DNA from: Aerobium sp039839275
GTDB taxonomy: Bacteria; Pseudomonadota; Alphaproteobacteria; Rhizobiales; Rhizobiaceae
Direction of reading: 5' to 3'
Assembly (NCBI RefSeq): GCF_039839275.1
Contig: NZ_JBDOQP010000001.1
Location: forward strand, 1,240,001 to 1,304,000
Length of the DNA: 64,000 bases
Positions 25,937 through 34,813 of the stretch are shown piece after piece (within the stretch, counting starts at the first letter, position 1; every line of letters begins with the position of its first letter). Made by a program: the position numbers and the translations under genes. A model generated the notes under the pieces. That model was not told the origin of the DNA. It ran no database searches and saw nothing but the letters and a program-made list of their open reading frames with translations.

Positions 25937-26012
25937 TGGTGAGCGCGCAGGGGCTCGAACCCTGGACCTACTGATTAAAAGTCAGTTGCTCTACCAGCTG
26001 AGCTACGCGCTC
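25937..26012 (-). tRNA. tRNA-Lys (anticodon TTT)
   Basis: A complete 76-nt cloverleaf on the minus strand: acceptor GAGCGCG paired with CGCGCTC, D-arm GCTC...GAGC, anticodon arm ACTGA-CTTTTAA-TCAGT with anticodon TTT, T-arm CAGGG-TTCGAGC-CCCTG, and an encoded ACCA end at 25937-25940. The 163 bp between it and the BA14K gene show nothing clear. Confidence 0.97.
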
Positions 26013-26211
26013 CCTCGCGGGCGTACGAAGCCGCCCGGAAAGTGCGGCGGAACATAGGGAGAGGCGGTTCGCCGGTCAACCGGAAAAAGCCCATGGCCGG
26101 CAAGGCATTGCGCGCGCAGCGACGCTTTGCCACAAATTGGTGATTGGAGGCGGGCTTGTGCAACGACTATACCGCTCGCGACATGCCTGAACCATCGAGA
26201 CAATAGCGACC

Positions 26212-26982
26212 ATGGCCATCGACATCGGCTATCTCAGCGCCGTGGGTGCTGGCGCCATTTCCTTCCTGTCGCCGTGCGTGCTGCCGCTGGTGCCCCCATA
26301 CCTGTGCTATATGGCCGGGGTCTCTATGGATGATTTCCGTGGCACCCATTCGTTGCCGCCGCAAGATGGCGCGGCGGTGGTCTCTGCCCCGCCGGCCCGC
26401 ATGGCGCTGATTACCGCGTCCGTCGCCTTCGTCCTTGGCTTTTCCAGCGTCTTCGTGGCGCTCGGCGCGGGAGCATCCAGCATTGGCGGTCTGCTGCGCG
26501 CCTACCAGCAGGAACTGGCGGTCGTGGCCGGCCTGCTCATCATTGCCATGGGGCTTAACTTCCTTGGCGTGATCCGCATCCCGCTGCTTTCGCGCGAGGC
26601 GCGTTTCCAGCCCGGTGGAAAGCCCGCCAGCGCCGCGGCCGCCTATGTCATGGGGCTTGCCTTCGCCTTCGGCTGGACACCATGCATCGGCCCGGTGCTC
26701 GGCCCCATCCTGACACTGGCGGGCGGGCGAGAGACGGTGGGCGAAGGCGCATTGCTGCTGGCTGCCTATTCGCTCGGTCTCGGCATTCCCTTCCTTCTGG
26801 CGGCGTTCTTTTCAGGTGCGTTCATGCGCTTTCTTGGCCGTTTCCGCGGACAGATGGGACGGATCGAGAAGCTGATGGGGGGACTGCTTGTGCTCGCCGG
26901 CGTGCTGTTTCTGACCGGCGGCATCCAGGCGGCATCGTTCTGGCTGCTGGAGACGTTTCCCGCACTCGGCATGCTCGGCTAG
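26212..26982 (+). CDS. CcdA/DsbD-family thiol-disulfide membrane transporter
   Basis: A 256-aa inner-membrane protein with six predicted helices. Two conserved membrane cysteines are in place: SFLSPCVLPLVPPY near the N-terminus and FGWTPCIGPVLGPIL in the middle. The family carries electrons from cytosolic thioredoxin to periplasmic thiol proteins used in cytochrome c maturation. No other cytochrome c maturation gene is nearby. It ends overlapping the convergent EamA gene by 4 bp. Confidence 0.9.
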   Translation: MAIDIGYLSAVGAGAISFLSPCVLPLVPPYLCYMAGVSMDDFRGTHSLPPQDGAAVVSAPPARMALITASVAFVLGFSSVFVALGAGASSIGGLLRAYQQELAVVAGLLIIAMGLNFLGVIRIPLLSREARFQPGGKPASAAAAYVMGLAFAFGWTPCIGPVLGPILTLAGGRETVGEGALLLAAYSLGLGIPFLLAAFFSGAFMRFLGRFRGQMGRIEKLMGGLLVLAGVLFLTGGIQAASFWLLETFPALGMLG

Positions 26983-27893
26983 AGATTTCGCCGCGCCGGA
27001 AAGGTTGCAAGGATCACCCCACCCATGACGAGCGCGATGCCGGCAGCGTGGAAAGGCTCGAAGCGTTCGCCCAGCAGCAGTGCTGCAAGCACGACGCCGT
27101 AGGGCGGCAAGAGATACATGAAGACTCCGGCCAAAGGCGCGCCAAGCTGCCTGATTCCGTATTGGAAGGTCATGAAGGCCAGCAGCGATGCGAAGACGAC
27201 GATGCCGGCAATGCCCGACCATGCCTGGGCCGTAATCGGCAGGCGCGCGCCCATGATCCATTCGACGGCGGCCGCAGGCAACAGCAGGCCGGCGCCCAGT
27301 GCCGCCAGCAAGCCCAGCATCGCGGCGTTTGATACCTGCTGAAGCTCTGGGCTGCGATAGAGGATAGAGTAACCTGCCCAGGCAAAGGCAGCCGCGACGA
27401 GGACGAGGTCGCCGACATTGAAGCTTAGAGAAAACAATGCCGCCGGATCGCCGCGCAGAACGATGGTCGCGACGCCCAGAAAGGCAATGACGGCGCCTGC
27501 GCCTTCGCGCAGCCTGACGGGTCGGCCGCGGAAAATGCCTTCAAGCACCAGGATGATGACCGGCGATGTTGTGTAGATCAGCGTCGCATTGGTGGCTGTC
27601 GTCCATTGCAGCCCGAAATAGACGCCGCCACCGCACACCCACATGGCCAGGAAGGCGAGCGCCAGCAGCAAGCCCCACCGCCGCTGTACAACCACGCGCA
27701 GCTTCATTCGCTCGGCATAGATAAACGGCGACAGCGCCGCCGCCACGGCCAGCCAGCGAATCAGGGCCAGCGTGAACGGCGAGACTTCGCTGACGACGCC
27801 ACGACCGAAGACGAGATTGGTGGCGAAGAAAAGCGGCGCGACGAGCATGACGAGGTAGGCGAGCCGCTGGCGGCTTGAATTGTCGTTGGGCAA
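26979..27893 (-). CDS. EamA/DMT-family transporter
   Basis: A 304-aa permease with ten predicted helices in two EamA repeats. Typical parts are LVAPLFFATNLVFGRG at the start, TSPVIILVLEG at the end of repeat 1, and LPPYGVVLAALLLGERFEPFHAAG with the final helix in repeat 2. The substrate is unknown. It lies 26 bp downstream of recG on the same strand and may be read through from it. It is distinct in sequence from the EamA fragment at 1-310. Confidence 0.9.
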   Translation of the reverse strand: MPNDNSSRQRLAYLVMLVAPLFFATNLVFGRGVVSEVSPFTLALIRWLAVAAALSPFIYAERMKLRVVVQRRWGLLLALAFLAMWVCGGGVYFGLQWTTATNATLIYTTSPVIILVLEGIFRGRPVRLREGAGAVIAFLGVATIVLRGDPAALFSLSFNVGDLVLVAAAFAWAGYSILYRSPELQQVSNAAMLGLLAALGAGLLLPAAAVEWIMGARLPITAQAWSGIAGIVVFASLLAFMTFQYGIRQLGAPLAGVFMYLLPPYGVVLAALLLGERFEPFHAAGIALVMGGVILATFPARRNL

Positions 27894-27919
27894 GAGGGGG
27901 AAATCCTCGGGAAAACGGA

Positions 27920-30028
27920 TCAGCCCGCCCGCAATAGCCGCACCGCGTCGTCGCGGCCATAGAGATAGAGAAGAATTCTCAACGCCTCGCCGCGCTGGGA
28001 GCGCAATTCTGGATCGCGCTCCAGCACAAGGCGCGCATCGTCGCGGGCGATTTCCAGCAGATCGCCATGGCGCTCGAGGCGGGCGACACGGAACCCCGGT
28101 GTGCCGGACTGGCGGGTGCCCAGCAATTCGCCTTCGCCGCGCAGCTTCAGGTCCTCTTCCGAGATGCGAAAGCCATCCTCTGTCTCACGCAGCACTGAAA
28201 GGCGCTGCTTGGCCACGAGGCCCAGCGGTTCCTTATAGAGCAGCACGCAGGTCGAAGGCTTGTCGCCGCGACCCACGCGGCCACGAAGCTGGTGCAACTG
28301 CGCCAGACCGAAGCGCTCGGCATGCTCGATCACGATGATCGTGGCATCTGGCACGTCGACGCCCACCTCGACGACCGTGGTGCCGACCAGGATGCGGGTG
28401 TCGCCATCCTTGAAGGCCCGCATCGCCTCGTCCTTGTCGCGCCCGGCCATGCGCCCGTGAATGAGGCCGACGGCCGCACCGAAGATGCTCTTGAGCGATG
28501 CATGGCGATCCTCCGCCGACATCAGTTTGATTTCTTCGGACTCTTCGACCAGCGGGCAGATCCAGTAGATCTTCTGGCCTTCCTCGACTGCATTTCTGAT
28601 GCGTTCGACCAGTTCTGCGAGCCGCTCGACGGGCAGGGTCACGGTGGTGATCGGCCGCCTGCCAGCCGGCTTTTCGGTCAGCCGGGATACGTCCATGTCG
28701 CCGAATGCCGTCAGCACCAGCGTTCGCGGAATCGGCGTCGCCGTCATGACGAGCATGTCGACCGCATCGCCCTTTGCGGAAATTGCCAGACGCTGGTGGA
28801 CACCGAAGCGGTGCTGCTCGTCGATGATGGCAAGCGCCAGATCGTGGAAGACGACGCTCTCCTGGAACAGGGCATGGGTGCCCAGAAGGATATCGATGCC
28901 GCCGGAAGCGACGGCTGCGAGAATTTCGGCGCGTTCGCGACCCTTTTCCCGCCCGGTCAGGACAGCCGCCCGCAGCCCCGCTTTCGCGGCGAGAGGCGCG
29001 ATGGTGGCAAGATGCTGGCGGGCAAGGATCTCCGTTGGCGCCATCAGGGCGGATTGTCCGCCAGCTTCGGCGGCGCGCGCCATCGCCAGCAGCGCGACAA
29101 CGGTCTTGCCTGCACCGACGTCGCCCTGAAGCAGACGCAGCATGCGCTCTGGCGAGGCAAGGTCGGCATGGATCTCACGCAGGGCGTGTTCCTGCGAGCC
29201 CGTCAGCGAGTAGGGCAGGGCCTCGCGGATCTTCTGCTCTATGCGACCGTCGCCACGCAGCGGTCGACCGGCGGTGCGCCGCAGCCGCTTGCGAACCAGT
29301 GCCAGCGCGAGCTGGCCGGCGAGCAATTCGTCATAGGCCAGCCTGCGCCAGGACGCGCTGGCGGGGTCGATGTCGAGTGGGTCCGACGGCTCGTGCAGCC
29401 TGTGCAGCGCCATGCGCAGGGATGGAAAGGAGTGGCGCCGGGCGAGCTCGGGATCGAGCCACTCGCTCATGTCCGGCAGCCGTTCAACGGCGCCCAGTAC
29501 AGCGCGGCGCAGGATTTTGCCCGACAGGCCGGCGGTCAACGGATAGACGGGTTCCATCGCCGGCAGGTCGCCGGCGCGGCTGAACGGGACCATGTGGTCC
29601 GGATGCACCATGGAGGCCCGACTGTTGAACCACTCCATGCGGCCGGAAATCAGCATCCGTTCGCCTTCCGGCAACGCCTTGGCCAGCCATTCCGCCCTGG
29701 CATGGAAGAAGGTCAGTGCGATGTCGCCCGAATCATCATGCGCAAAGACGCGGTACGGCGCCGATCTGTTGCCCCTTGGCGCCGGCTGATGCTGGTCGAT
29801 GGTGACGTCGAGTGTCACGATCATGCCTTCCGGCGCATCCGCAATGCGATAGCGCTTGCTCCTGTCGATGACGGAATGCGGCAGGACGAAGGGCAGGTCA
29901 CCGACCCGCACATCACGCCCGGTCGTGTCGAACGGCAGCACGTTGGCGATCAGGCCGACAAGTTTCGGGCCGACGCCGTCGAGGGTCGTTGCGGGGGCGA
30001 ACAGCGGATCGAGCAGGGAGGGACGCAT
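27920..30028 (-). CDS. recG: ATP-dependent DNA helicase RecG
   Basis: A 702-aa superfamily 2 helicase that reverses stalled forks and migrates Holliday junctions. The N-terminal wedge/OB region includes GVGPKLVGLIANV and FFHARAEWLAKALPEGERM. Helicase motifs follow: GDVGAGKTVVALLAM (Walker A), IIDEQHRFGV (DEQH box), MTATPIPRTL, and GRVGRGDKPSTCVLLY in the second RecA-like domain. It diverges from sdhE-mfd across a 93-bp gap, the usual order in this group. Confidence 0.96.
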   Translation of the reverse strand: MRPSLLDPLFAPATTLDGVGPKLVGLIANVLPFDTTGRDVRVGDLPFVLPHSVIDRSKRYRIADAPEGMIVTLDVTIDQHQPAPRGNRSAPYRVFAHDDSGDIALTFFHARAEWLAKALPEGERMLISGRMEWFNSRASMVHPDHMVPFSRAGDLPAMEPVYPLTAGLSGKILRRAVLGAVERLPDMSEWLDPELARRHSFPSLRMALHRLHEPSDPLDIDPASASWRRLAYDELLAGQLALALVRKRLRRTAGRPLRGDGRIEQKIREALPYSLTGSQEHALREIHADLASPERMLRLLQGDVGAGKTVVALLAMARAAEAGGQSALMAPTEILARQHLATIAPLAAKAGLRAAVLTGREKGRERAEILAAVASGGIDILLGTHALFQESVVFHDLALAIIDEQHRFGVHQRLAISAKGDAVDMLVMTATPIPRTLVLTAFGDMDVSRLTEKPAGRRPITTVTLPVERLAELVERIRNAVEEGQKIYWICPLVEESEEIKLMSAEDRHASLKSIFGAAVGLIHGRMAGRDKDEAMRAFKDGDTRILVGTTVVEVGVDVPDATIIVIEHAERFGLAQLHQLRGRVGRGDKPSTCVLLYKEPLGLVAKQRLSVLRETEDGFRISEEDLKLRGEGELLGTRQSGTPGFRVARLERHGDLLEIARDDARLVLERDPELRSQRGEALRILLYLYGRDDAVRLLRAG

Positions 30029-30121
30029 CGGCCGAGCTTATGTCGGCAGACCGGTTCCGGAAAGGCTGACAATGGCGCGCACAGTCGCTATATGCCGCTG
30101 TCATCCACAAAGGTTTTTTGA

Positions 30122-30409
30122 ATGACTGGAACTACGCGGTCCAGCGCCGACCTCGACATTCGCCGCCGCAAGGTGCTTTTCCGTTCCTGGCATCGCGGCA
30201 TGCGGGAGGTCGACCTGATCCTCGGCGCTTTCGCCGACGCCGAGATAGGGCGCCTGTCCGATGCCGAACTCGAAATATACGAAGCCCTGATGGCCGAACC
30301 AGACGCCGATATCCTCAAATGGGTAACTGGAGAGGCAGCCGTGCCGGCGCATCACGACACGGACATCTTCGCCCGGATCCTGTCATACCGCGGCAGCGCC
30401 AACGCCTGA
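30122..30409 (+). CDS. sdhE: Succinate dehydrogenase assembly factor 2 (SdhE family)
   Basis: A 95-aa protein that helps attach FAD covalently to the flavoprotein subunit of succinate dehydrogenase. It has the family motif RSWHRGMREVDLILG (residues ~20-35), with the RGxxE segment that contacts SdhA, then the acidic helix FADAEIGRLSDAELEIYEALM and a Trp-containing tail (ILKWVTGE). It is 7 bp ahead of mfd and cotranscribed with it, a common alphaproteobacterial pairing without an obvious functional reason. Confidence 0.93.
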   Translation: MTGTTRSSADLDIRRRKVLFRSWHRGMREVDLILGAFADAEIGRLSDAELEIYEALMAEPDADILKWVTGEAAVPAHHDTDIFARILSYRGSANA

Positions 30410-30416
30410 GCAAGCC

Positions 30417-33400
30417 ATGAGCCTGATCCCCCCCATTCGCATGCCGGCAAGCGGCCTTGTCACAATTGACGGCGTCACCGACGGCTATGAAGCCTTTGCG
30501 CTGGCGTCCATTGCGCAGAACCTCGGCGAAGAACCGCTGATCTTCGTCGCGCGCGATGGCCAGCGCCTGCCCCAGATCAGGGAAACGCTGGCCTTTGCCG
30601 CGCCCGGTCTGCCGGTGCTCGAAATGCCGGCCTGGGACTGCCTGCCCTACGACCGGGTTTCGCCCGGCTCCGATGCCGCCGCACGGCGACTGGATGCCAT
30701 GGTGGCAATGGCAGCACTTCGCCTTGCGCCCCATCGTGCGGTGATCCTGGTGAGCGCCAATGCGCTGCTGCAACGGATGCCGCCCGCAGATGCGGTCTCC
30801 GCCCAGACCATCGTGGCGAAGCCGGGCAACCAGATCGACATGAACGAACTGGCTCTGCGGCTGGATACGGCTGGTTTCGAGCGCGTTCCTACTGTTCGCG
30901 ACGTGGGGGAATTTGCCGTGCGCGGCGGCATTCTCGATATCTACGCCCCCGGCGACGATCCGCTGCGGCTGGACTTCTTCGGCGACACGCTGGAATCCGT
31001 GCGAGCCTTCGATGTGGCGTCGCAGCGCACCACCGGGCAGCGGCAGTCGTTCTCGCTGAAACCGATGAGCGAGGTTGCGCTTACTCCCGAGACGATCAGT
31101 CGTTTTCGCCGCGCCTATATCGAGGCTTTCGGTGCGCCGTCGCGCGACGATGCTCTCTATGCGGCGGTCAGCGAAGGTCGTCGGTTCGCCGGCATGGAGC
31201 ACTGGCTGCCCATGTTCTACGAGCGGCTCGACACGATATTCGACTATCTGCCGGACGCGCCGGTAATATTCGATCATCTGGCGCGCGAGGCGCTCGGCGA
31301 GCGGTACGCGCTCATCGTCGATCACTACGAGGCACGTTCGAAGCAGCCGGCGGATGCTTTCGCGGATTCCGTGCCCTACAAGCCGGTCAAGCCGGAATTG
31401 CTGTACCTGTCGCCGGAAGAGGCCTCGGCGAACGCGGCGATCGGCCTCTCCGCTAATCTGACGCCATTCGATGTCCCGGAGACCAGCGATCGGGCGCTGC
31501 GCCATGCCGGCGCCCATGCCGGCCGGAGCTTTGCCGAGGAACGGGCTGATCCCAATACAAATGTGTTCGAACATGCTGTCCGTCACATCGCCGACCGACG
31601 GGCAGCGGGGCGGCGTGTCCTCGTCGCCGGCTGGAGCGAAGGATCGCTCGACCGGCTGACGCAAATTCTTGCAGAGCATGGGCTCGAAAATCTGAGCCGT
31701 GTGCAATCGCTGAAGGAAGCGGAAGCGCTCAAAGCGGGCCAGGCGGGGCTCGTCGTGCTGCCGCTCGAATCGGGGTTCGAGACGCCTGAAATCGTTGTGG
31801 TGGCCGAGCAGGACATTCTTGGCGACCGGCTTGTCAGGCGCACGAAGAAACGCAAGAAGGCATCTGATTTCATTGCGGAAGTTTCGGCTCTTTCTGCCGG
31901 AGATATCGTTGTCCACGCCGATCACGGGATCGGCCGGTTCATTGGCCTGCGCACGATCGAGGCAGCCGGCGCACCGCACGACTGCCTTGAGTTGCGCTAC
32001 GCGGGCGACGACCGGCTCTTCCTGCCGGTGGAGAATATCGAGCTGCTGTCGCGCTATGGTTCGGACGCGGCGGAAACCGTTCTGGACAAGCTAGGCGGTG
32101 TCGCGTGGCAGTCGCGCAAGGCCAAGCTCAAGCGGCGCCTGCTCGAGATGGCAGGCCAGCTCATCAACATCGCTGCGGAGCGCCAGATGCGGCCGGCGCC
32201 GGTGCTGACGCCTCCGGATGGACTCTATGGCGAGTTCGCCGCCCGCTTTCCATATGACGAGACCGAGGACCAGCAGACGGCCATCGACGCGGTGGCGGAC
32301 GATCTTGCGGCTGGCCGGCCTATGGACAGGCTCATCTGCGGCGACGTCGGCTTCGGCAAGACGGAGGTCGCGCTGCGCGCCGCCTTCCTGGCAGCCATGG
32401 AAGGCTTTCAGGTGGCTGTGGTCGTTCCGACGACGCTTCTCGCGCGCCAGCACTACCGCACGTTCAGCCAGCGCTTCTCGGGCCTGCCCGTAAAAGTGCG
32501 TCAGGCATCACGGCTCGTAACGGCCAAAGAACTGGCCGAGACGAAGAAAGGCATCACGGAAGGCACAGTTGATATCGTGGTCGGAACCCATGCGCTGCTC
32601 GGGACTGCTATCGGCTTCAAGAATCTCGGCCTCCTGATCATCGACGAGGAGCAGCATTTCGGCGTCAAGCACAAGGAGCGGCTGAAGGAGCTGAAGAGCG
32701 ACGTGCATGTGCTGACCCTCTCGGCGACACCGATCCCGCGCACGCTGCAACTTGCGTTGACGGGCGTGCGCGAGCTCTCGCTCATCACCACCCCACCGGT
32801 TGACCGGATGGCAGTGCGTACGTTCATTTCGCCCTTCGACGCGCTGGTGGTTCGTGAGACGCTGCTGCGGGAGCGTTATCGCGGCGGCCAGAGCTTCTAC
32901 GTTGTGCCGCGCATCGCCGATCTCGGTGACATCAAGCAGTTTCTCGACGAGCAGGTGCCCGAACTGAAGGTCGCCACCGCGCATGGCCAGATGCCGGCAA
33001 GCGAGCTCGACGACATCATGAACGCGTTCTACGACGGCCAGTACGATGTGCTCTTGTCGACGACGATCGTGGAGTCCGGCCTCGACATTCCAACCGCCAA
33101 CACGTTGATCGTTCATCGCGCCGACATGTTCGGGTTGGCACAGCTTTATCAGCTTCGCGGGCGGGTGGGTCGATCGAAGCTGCGCGCTTATGCGCTGTTC
33201 ACTCTCCCGGCAAAGAAGACGCTGACCCAGCTTGCGGAGCGTCGACTCAAGGTTCTCCAGTCCCTCGACACTCTCGGCGCAGGCTTCCAGCTTGCAAGCC
33301 ACGATCTCGACATTCGCGGGGCGGGCAATCTGCTGGGCGAGGAGCAATCCGGCCATATCAAGGAGGTCGGTTTCGAACTCTACCAGCAGATGCTCGAGGA

Positions 33401-33902
33401 GGCGGTCGCGGAACTCAAGGGCGACGCAGAGGCGACAGACGGAAGCTGGTCACCGCAGATCACCATCGGCACGGCCGTGATGATCCCGGAGAGCTACGTG
33501 CCCGACCTGCAACTCAGGCTTGGTCTATATCGCCGCCTCGCGGAACTCGAGACGCCGGAAGAGATCGACGGTTTCGGCGCCGAACTCATCGACCGCTTCG
33601 GCTCACTGCCGGAAGAAGTCGACCATCTGCTCAAGATCGTCTTCATCAAGTCGCTGTGCCGCAAGGCCAATGTCGAGAAGCTGGATGCAGGCCCGAAAGG
33701 CGTGGTGCTGCACTTCCGAAACAAGGCGTTCCCCGAGCCGGCAGGACTGGTTCGGTTCATCGCCGAGCAGGGGTCGCTCGCCAAGATCAGGCCGGACCAC
33801 AGTGTCGTGCTCATGCGCGACTGGGCGAGCGCTTCCAAGCGCCTCTCGGGTTCGGCGGTGGTGATGACCCAGTTGGCGAAGCTGGCGGAAAAGGCGGCCT
33901 GA
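30417..33902 (+). CDS. mfd: Transcription-repair coupling factor Mfd
   Basis: A 1161-aa translocase that removes stalled RNA polymerase at lesions and recruits UvrA. The N-terminal UvrB-like region (~1-350) includes LEMPAWDCLPYDRVSP and RGGILDIYAPG. The RNA polymerase-interacting domain has DIVVHADHGIGRFIGL. The translocase motifs are GDVGFGKTEVALRAAF, IIDEEQHFGVKHKERL, LSATPIPRTLQLALTG and LRGRVGRSKLRAYALF. The C-terminal TRCF domain ends the protein. UvrA, its partner, is encoded at 6303-9224. Confidence 0.97.
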   Translation: MSLIPPIRMPASGLVTIDGVTDGYEAFALASIAQNLGEEPLIFVARDGQRLPQIRETLAFAAPGLPVLEMPAWDCLPYDRVSPGSDAAARRLDAMVAMAALRLAPHRAVILVSANALLQRMPPADAVSAQTIVAKPGNQIDMNELALRLDTAGFERVPTVRDVGEFAVRGGILDIYAPGDDPLRLDFFGDTLESVRAFDVASQRTTGQRQSFSLKPMSEVALTPETISRFRRAYIEAFGAPSRDDALYAAVSEGRRFAGMEHWLPMFYERLDTIFDYLPDAPVIFDHLAREALGERYALIVDHYEARSKQPADAFADSVPYKPVKPELLYLSPEEASANAAIGLSANLTPFDVPETSDRALRHAGAHAGRSFAEERADPNTNVFEHAVRHIADRRAAGRRVLVAGWSEGSLDRLTQILAEHGLENLSRVQSLKEAEALKAGQAGLVVLPLESGFETPEIVVVAEQDILGDRLVRRTKKRKKASDFIAEVSALSAGDIVVHADHGIGRFIGLRTIEAAGAPHDCLELRYAGDDRLFLPVENIELLSRYGSDAAETVLDKLGGVAWQSRKAKLKRRLLEMAGQLINIAAERQMRPAPVLTPPDGLYGEFAARFPYDETEDQQTAIDAVADDLAAGRPMDRLICGDVGFGKTEVALRAAFLAAMEGFQVAVVVPTTLLARQHYRTFSQRFSGLPVKVRQASRLVTAKELAETKKGITEGTVDIVVGTHALLGTAIGFKNLGLLIIDEEQHFGVKHKERLKELKSDVHVLTLSATPIPRTLQLALTGVRELSLITTPPVDRMAVRTFISPFDALVVRETLLRERYRGGQSFYVVPRIADLGDIKQFLDEQVPELKVATAHGQMPASELDDIMNAFYDGQYDVLLSTTIVESGLDIPTANTLIVHRADMFGLAQLYQLRGRVGRSKLRAYALFTLPAKKTLTQLAERRLKVLQSLDTLGAGFQLASHDLDIRGAGNLLGEEQSGHIKEVGFELYQQMLEEAVAELKGDAEATDGSWSPQITIGTAVMIPESYVPDLQLRLGLYRRLAELETPEEIDGFGAELIDRFGSLPEEVDHLLKIVFIKSLCRKANVEKLDAGPKGVVLHFRNKAFPEPAGLVRFIAEQGSLAKIRPDHSVVLMRDWASASKRLSGSAVVMTQLAKLAEKAA

Positions 33903-33912
33903 TGCGACGGCT

Positions 33913-34094
33913 CATCATCCCGGGCAAGGAAACGAAGCGACCGCAGAGTCGGGACCCATTGATCCGAAGATCATGGGGCGCGGCCCGGTCGTCGTGAAAA
34001 TGCATGCCAGCGCAGTAGCGCGCAACCGGCCGACCGGCCGCGCTGCTCAATCGGTCCCGACTCTCCCTCGCTTTGCTCGGTCGGCCGGGATGAC
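33913..34094. repeat. Inverted-repeat intergenic element downstream of mfd
   Basis: The gap between mfd and the DsbA-like gene is filled by two degenerate ~47-bp arms in opposite orientation (33914-33962 and 34047-34093). Both contain CATCCCGG, an AAGCGA-type core, AGAGTCGGGACC and ATTGA. The 12-bp AGAGTCGGGACC is perfect (33945-33956 against 34053-34064). Between the arms are smaller dyads such as GATC-CGAA-GATC. This architecture fits a dispersed palindromic element; it may also act as a terminator for both converging genes. Confidence 0.65.
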
Positions 34095-34106
34095 GGTGTC
34101 ATCGAT

Positions 34107-34802
34107 CTATCCCGCCTCGTCGCCGCTCTCGATTTCACCGCGCGCCTTGGCCGCTGCAATCTGCTTCAAGGCGTCGGCGATCACTTCGGCATCCTGAGCG
34201 CCCATGACGGCGTATTTGCTTTCGATCAGGAAGCACGGCACACCGCGCACACCCATCTGTGCGGCGGTCGCGATCTCCGCCTGGACGGAATCCGCATCCG
34301 CATTCGAAGCCAGCAATGCCGTGACAAGCGCGGAATCCATGCCGATCTCGTCGGCGACTTCGCCCAGGACAGCAGGATCGCTGATGTCACGGCCCTCCTC
34401 GAAATTCAACTCAAACAGACGACGCACGGCCTGGGTCTGCGCACCGGACGGCGATTGCGGCGAGCCCGCCCACCGGATCAGCCGATGCGCGTCAAGGGTG
34501 TTGGCGGCCTTCTCCATGGCGTCGAAATGAAAACGGATGCCTTCGACCTCGCCGATCGTGGCGACCTGTTCGTGAATGGCCTTGAGCTTTTCATCGCTGC
34601 CGAATTTCGCCAGCATGTAGTCGCGGCGGGGGAGGCCTTCCTTCGGTATCGAGGGGTCGAGCTGGTAGGGGCGCCACCGCAGCGCGACATCGACTCCGTC
34701 CACCAACGCGACCGCCCGTTCAAGGCGCTTCATGCCGATGAAGCACCAGGGGCAGACCACGTCGGATATCACATCGACCGATATGTGTTCGACTTCGCTC
34801 AT
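34107..34802 (-). CDS. DsbA-family (FrnE-like) oxidoreductase
   Basis: A 231-aa thioredoxin-fold protein with the redox motif VVCPWCFIGMKRLE close to the N-terminus, a helical insertion (~60-170), and the cis-Pro loop GVRGVPCFLIESKYAVMGAQ. No signal peptide is present, so it is cytosolic like FrnE-type DsbA homologues. ATG 34802 is preferred because GGAGACAAAG precedes it; ATG 34814 and 34838 are also in frame. It follows the peptide-binding protein gene by 11 bp in the same operon. Confidence 0.88.
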   Translation of the reverse strand: MSEVEHISVDVISDVVCPWCFIGMKRLERAVALVDGVDVALRWRPYQLDPSIPKEGLPRRDYMLAKFGSDEKLKAIHEQVATIGEVEGIRFHFDAMEKAANTLDAHRLIRWAGSPQSPSGAQTQAVRRLFELNFEEGRDISDPAVLGEVADEIGMDSALVTALLASNADADSVQAEIATAAQMGVRGVPCFLIESKYAVMGAQDAEVIADALKQIAAAKARGEIESGDEAG

Positions 34803-34813
34803 CTTTGTCTCCA

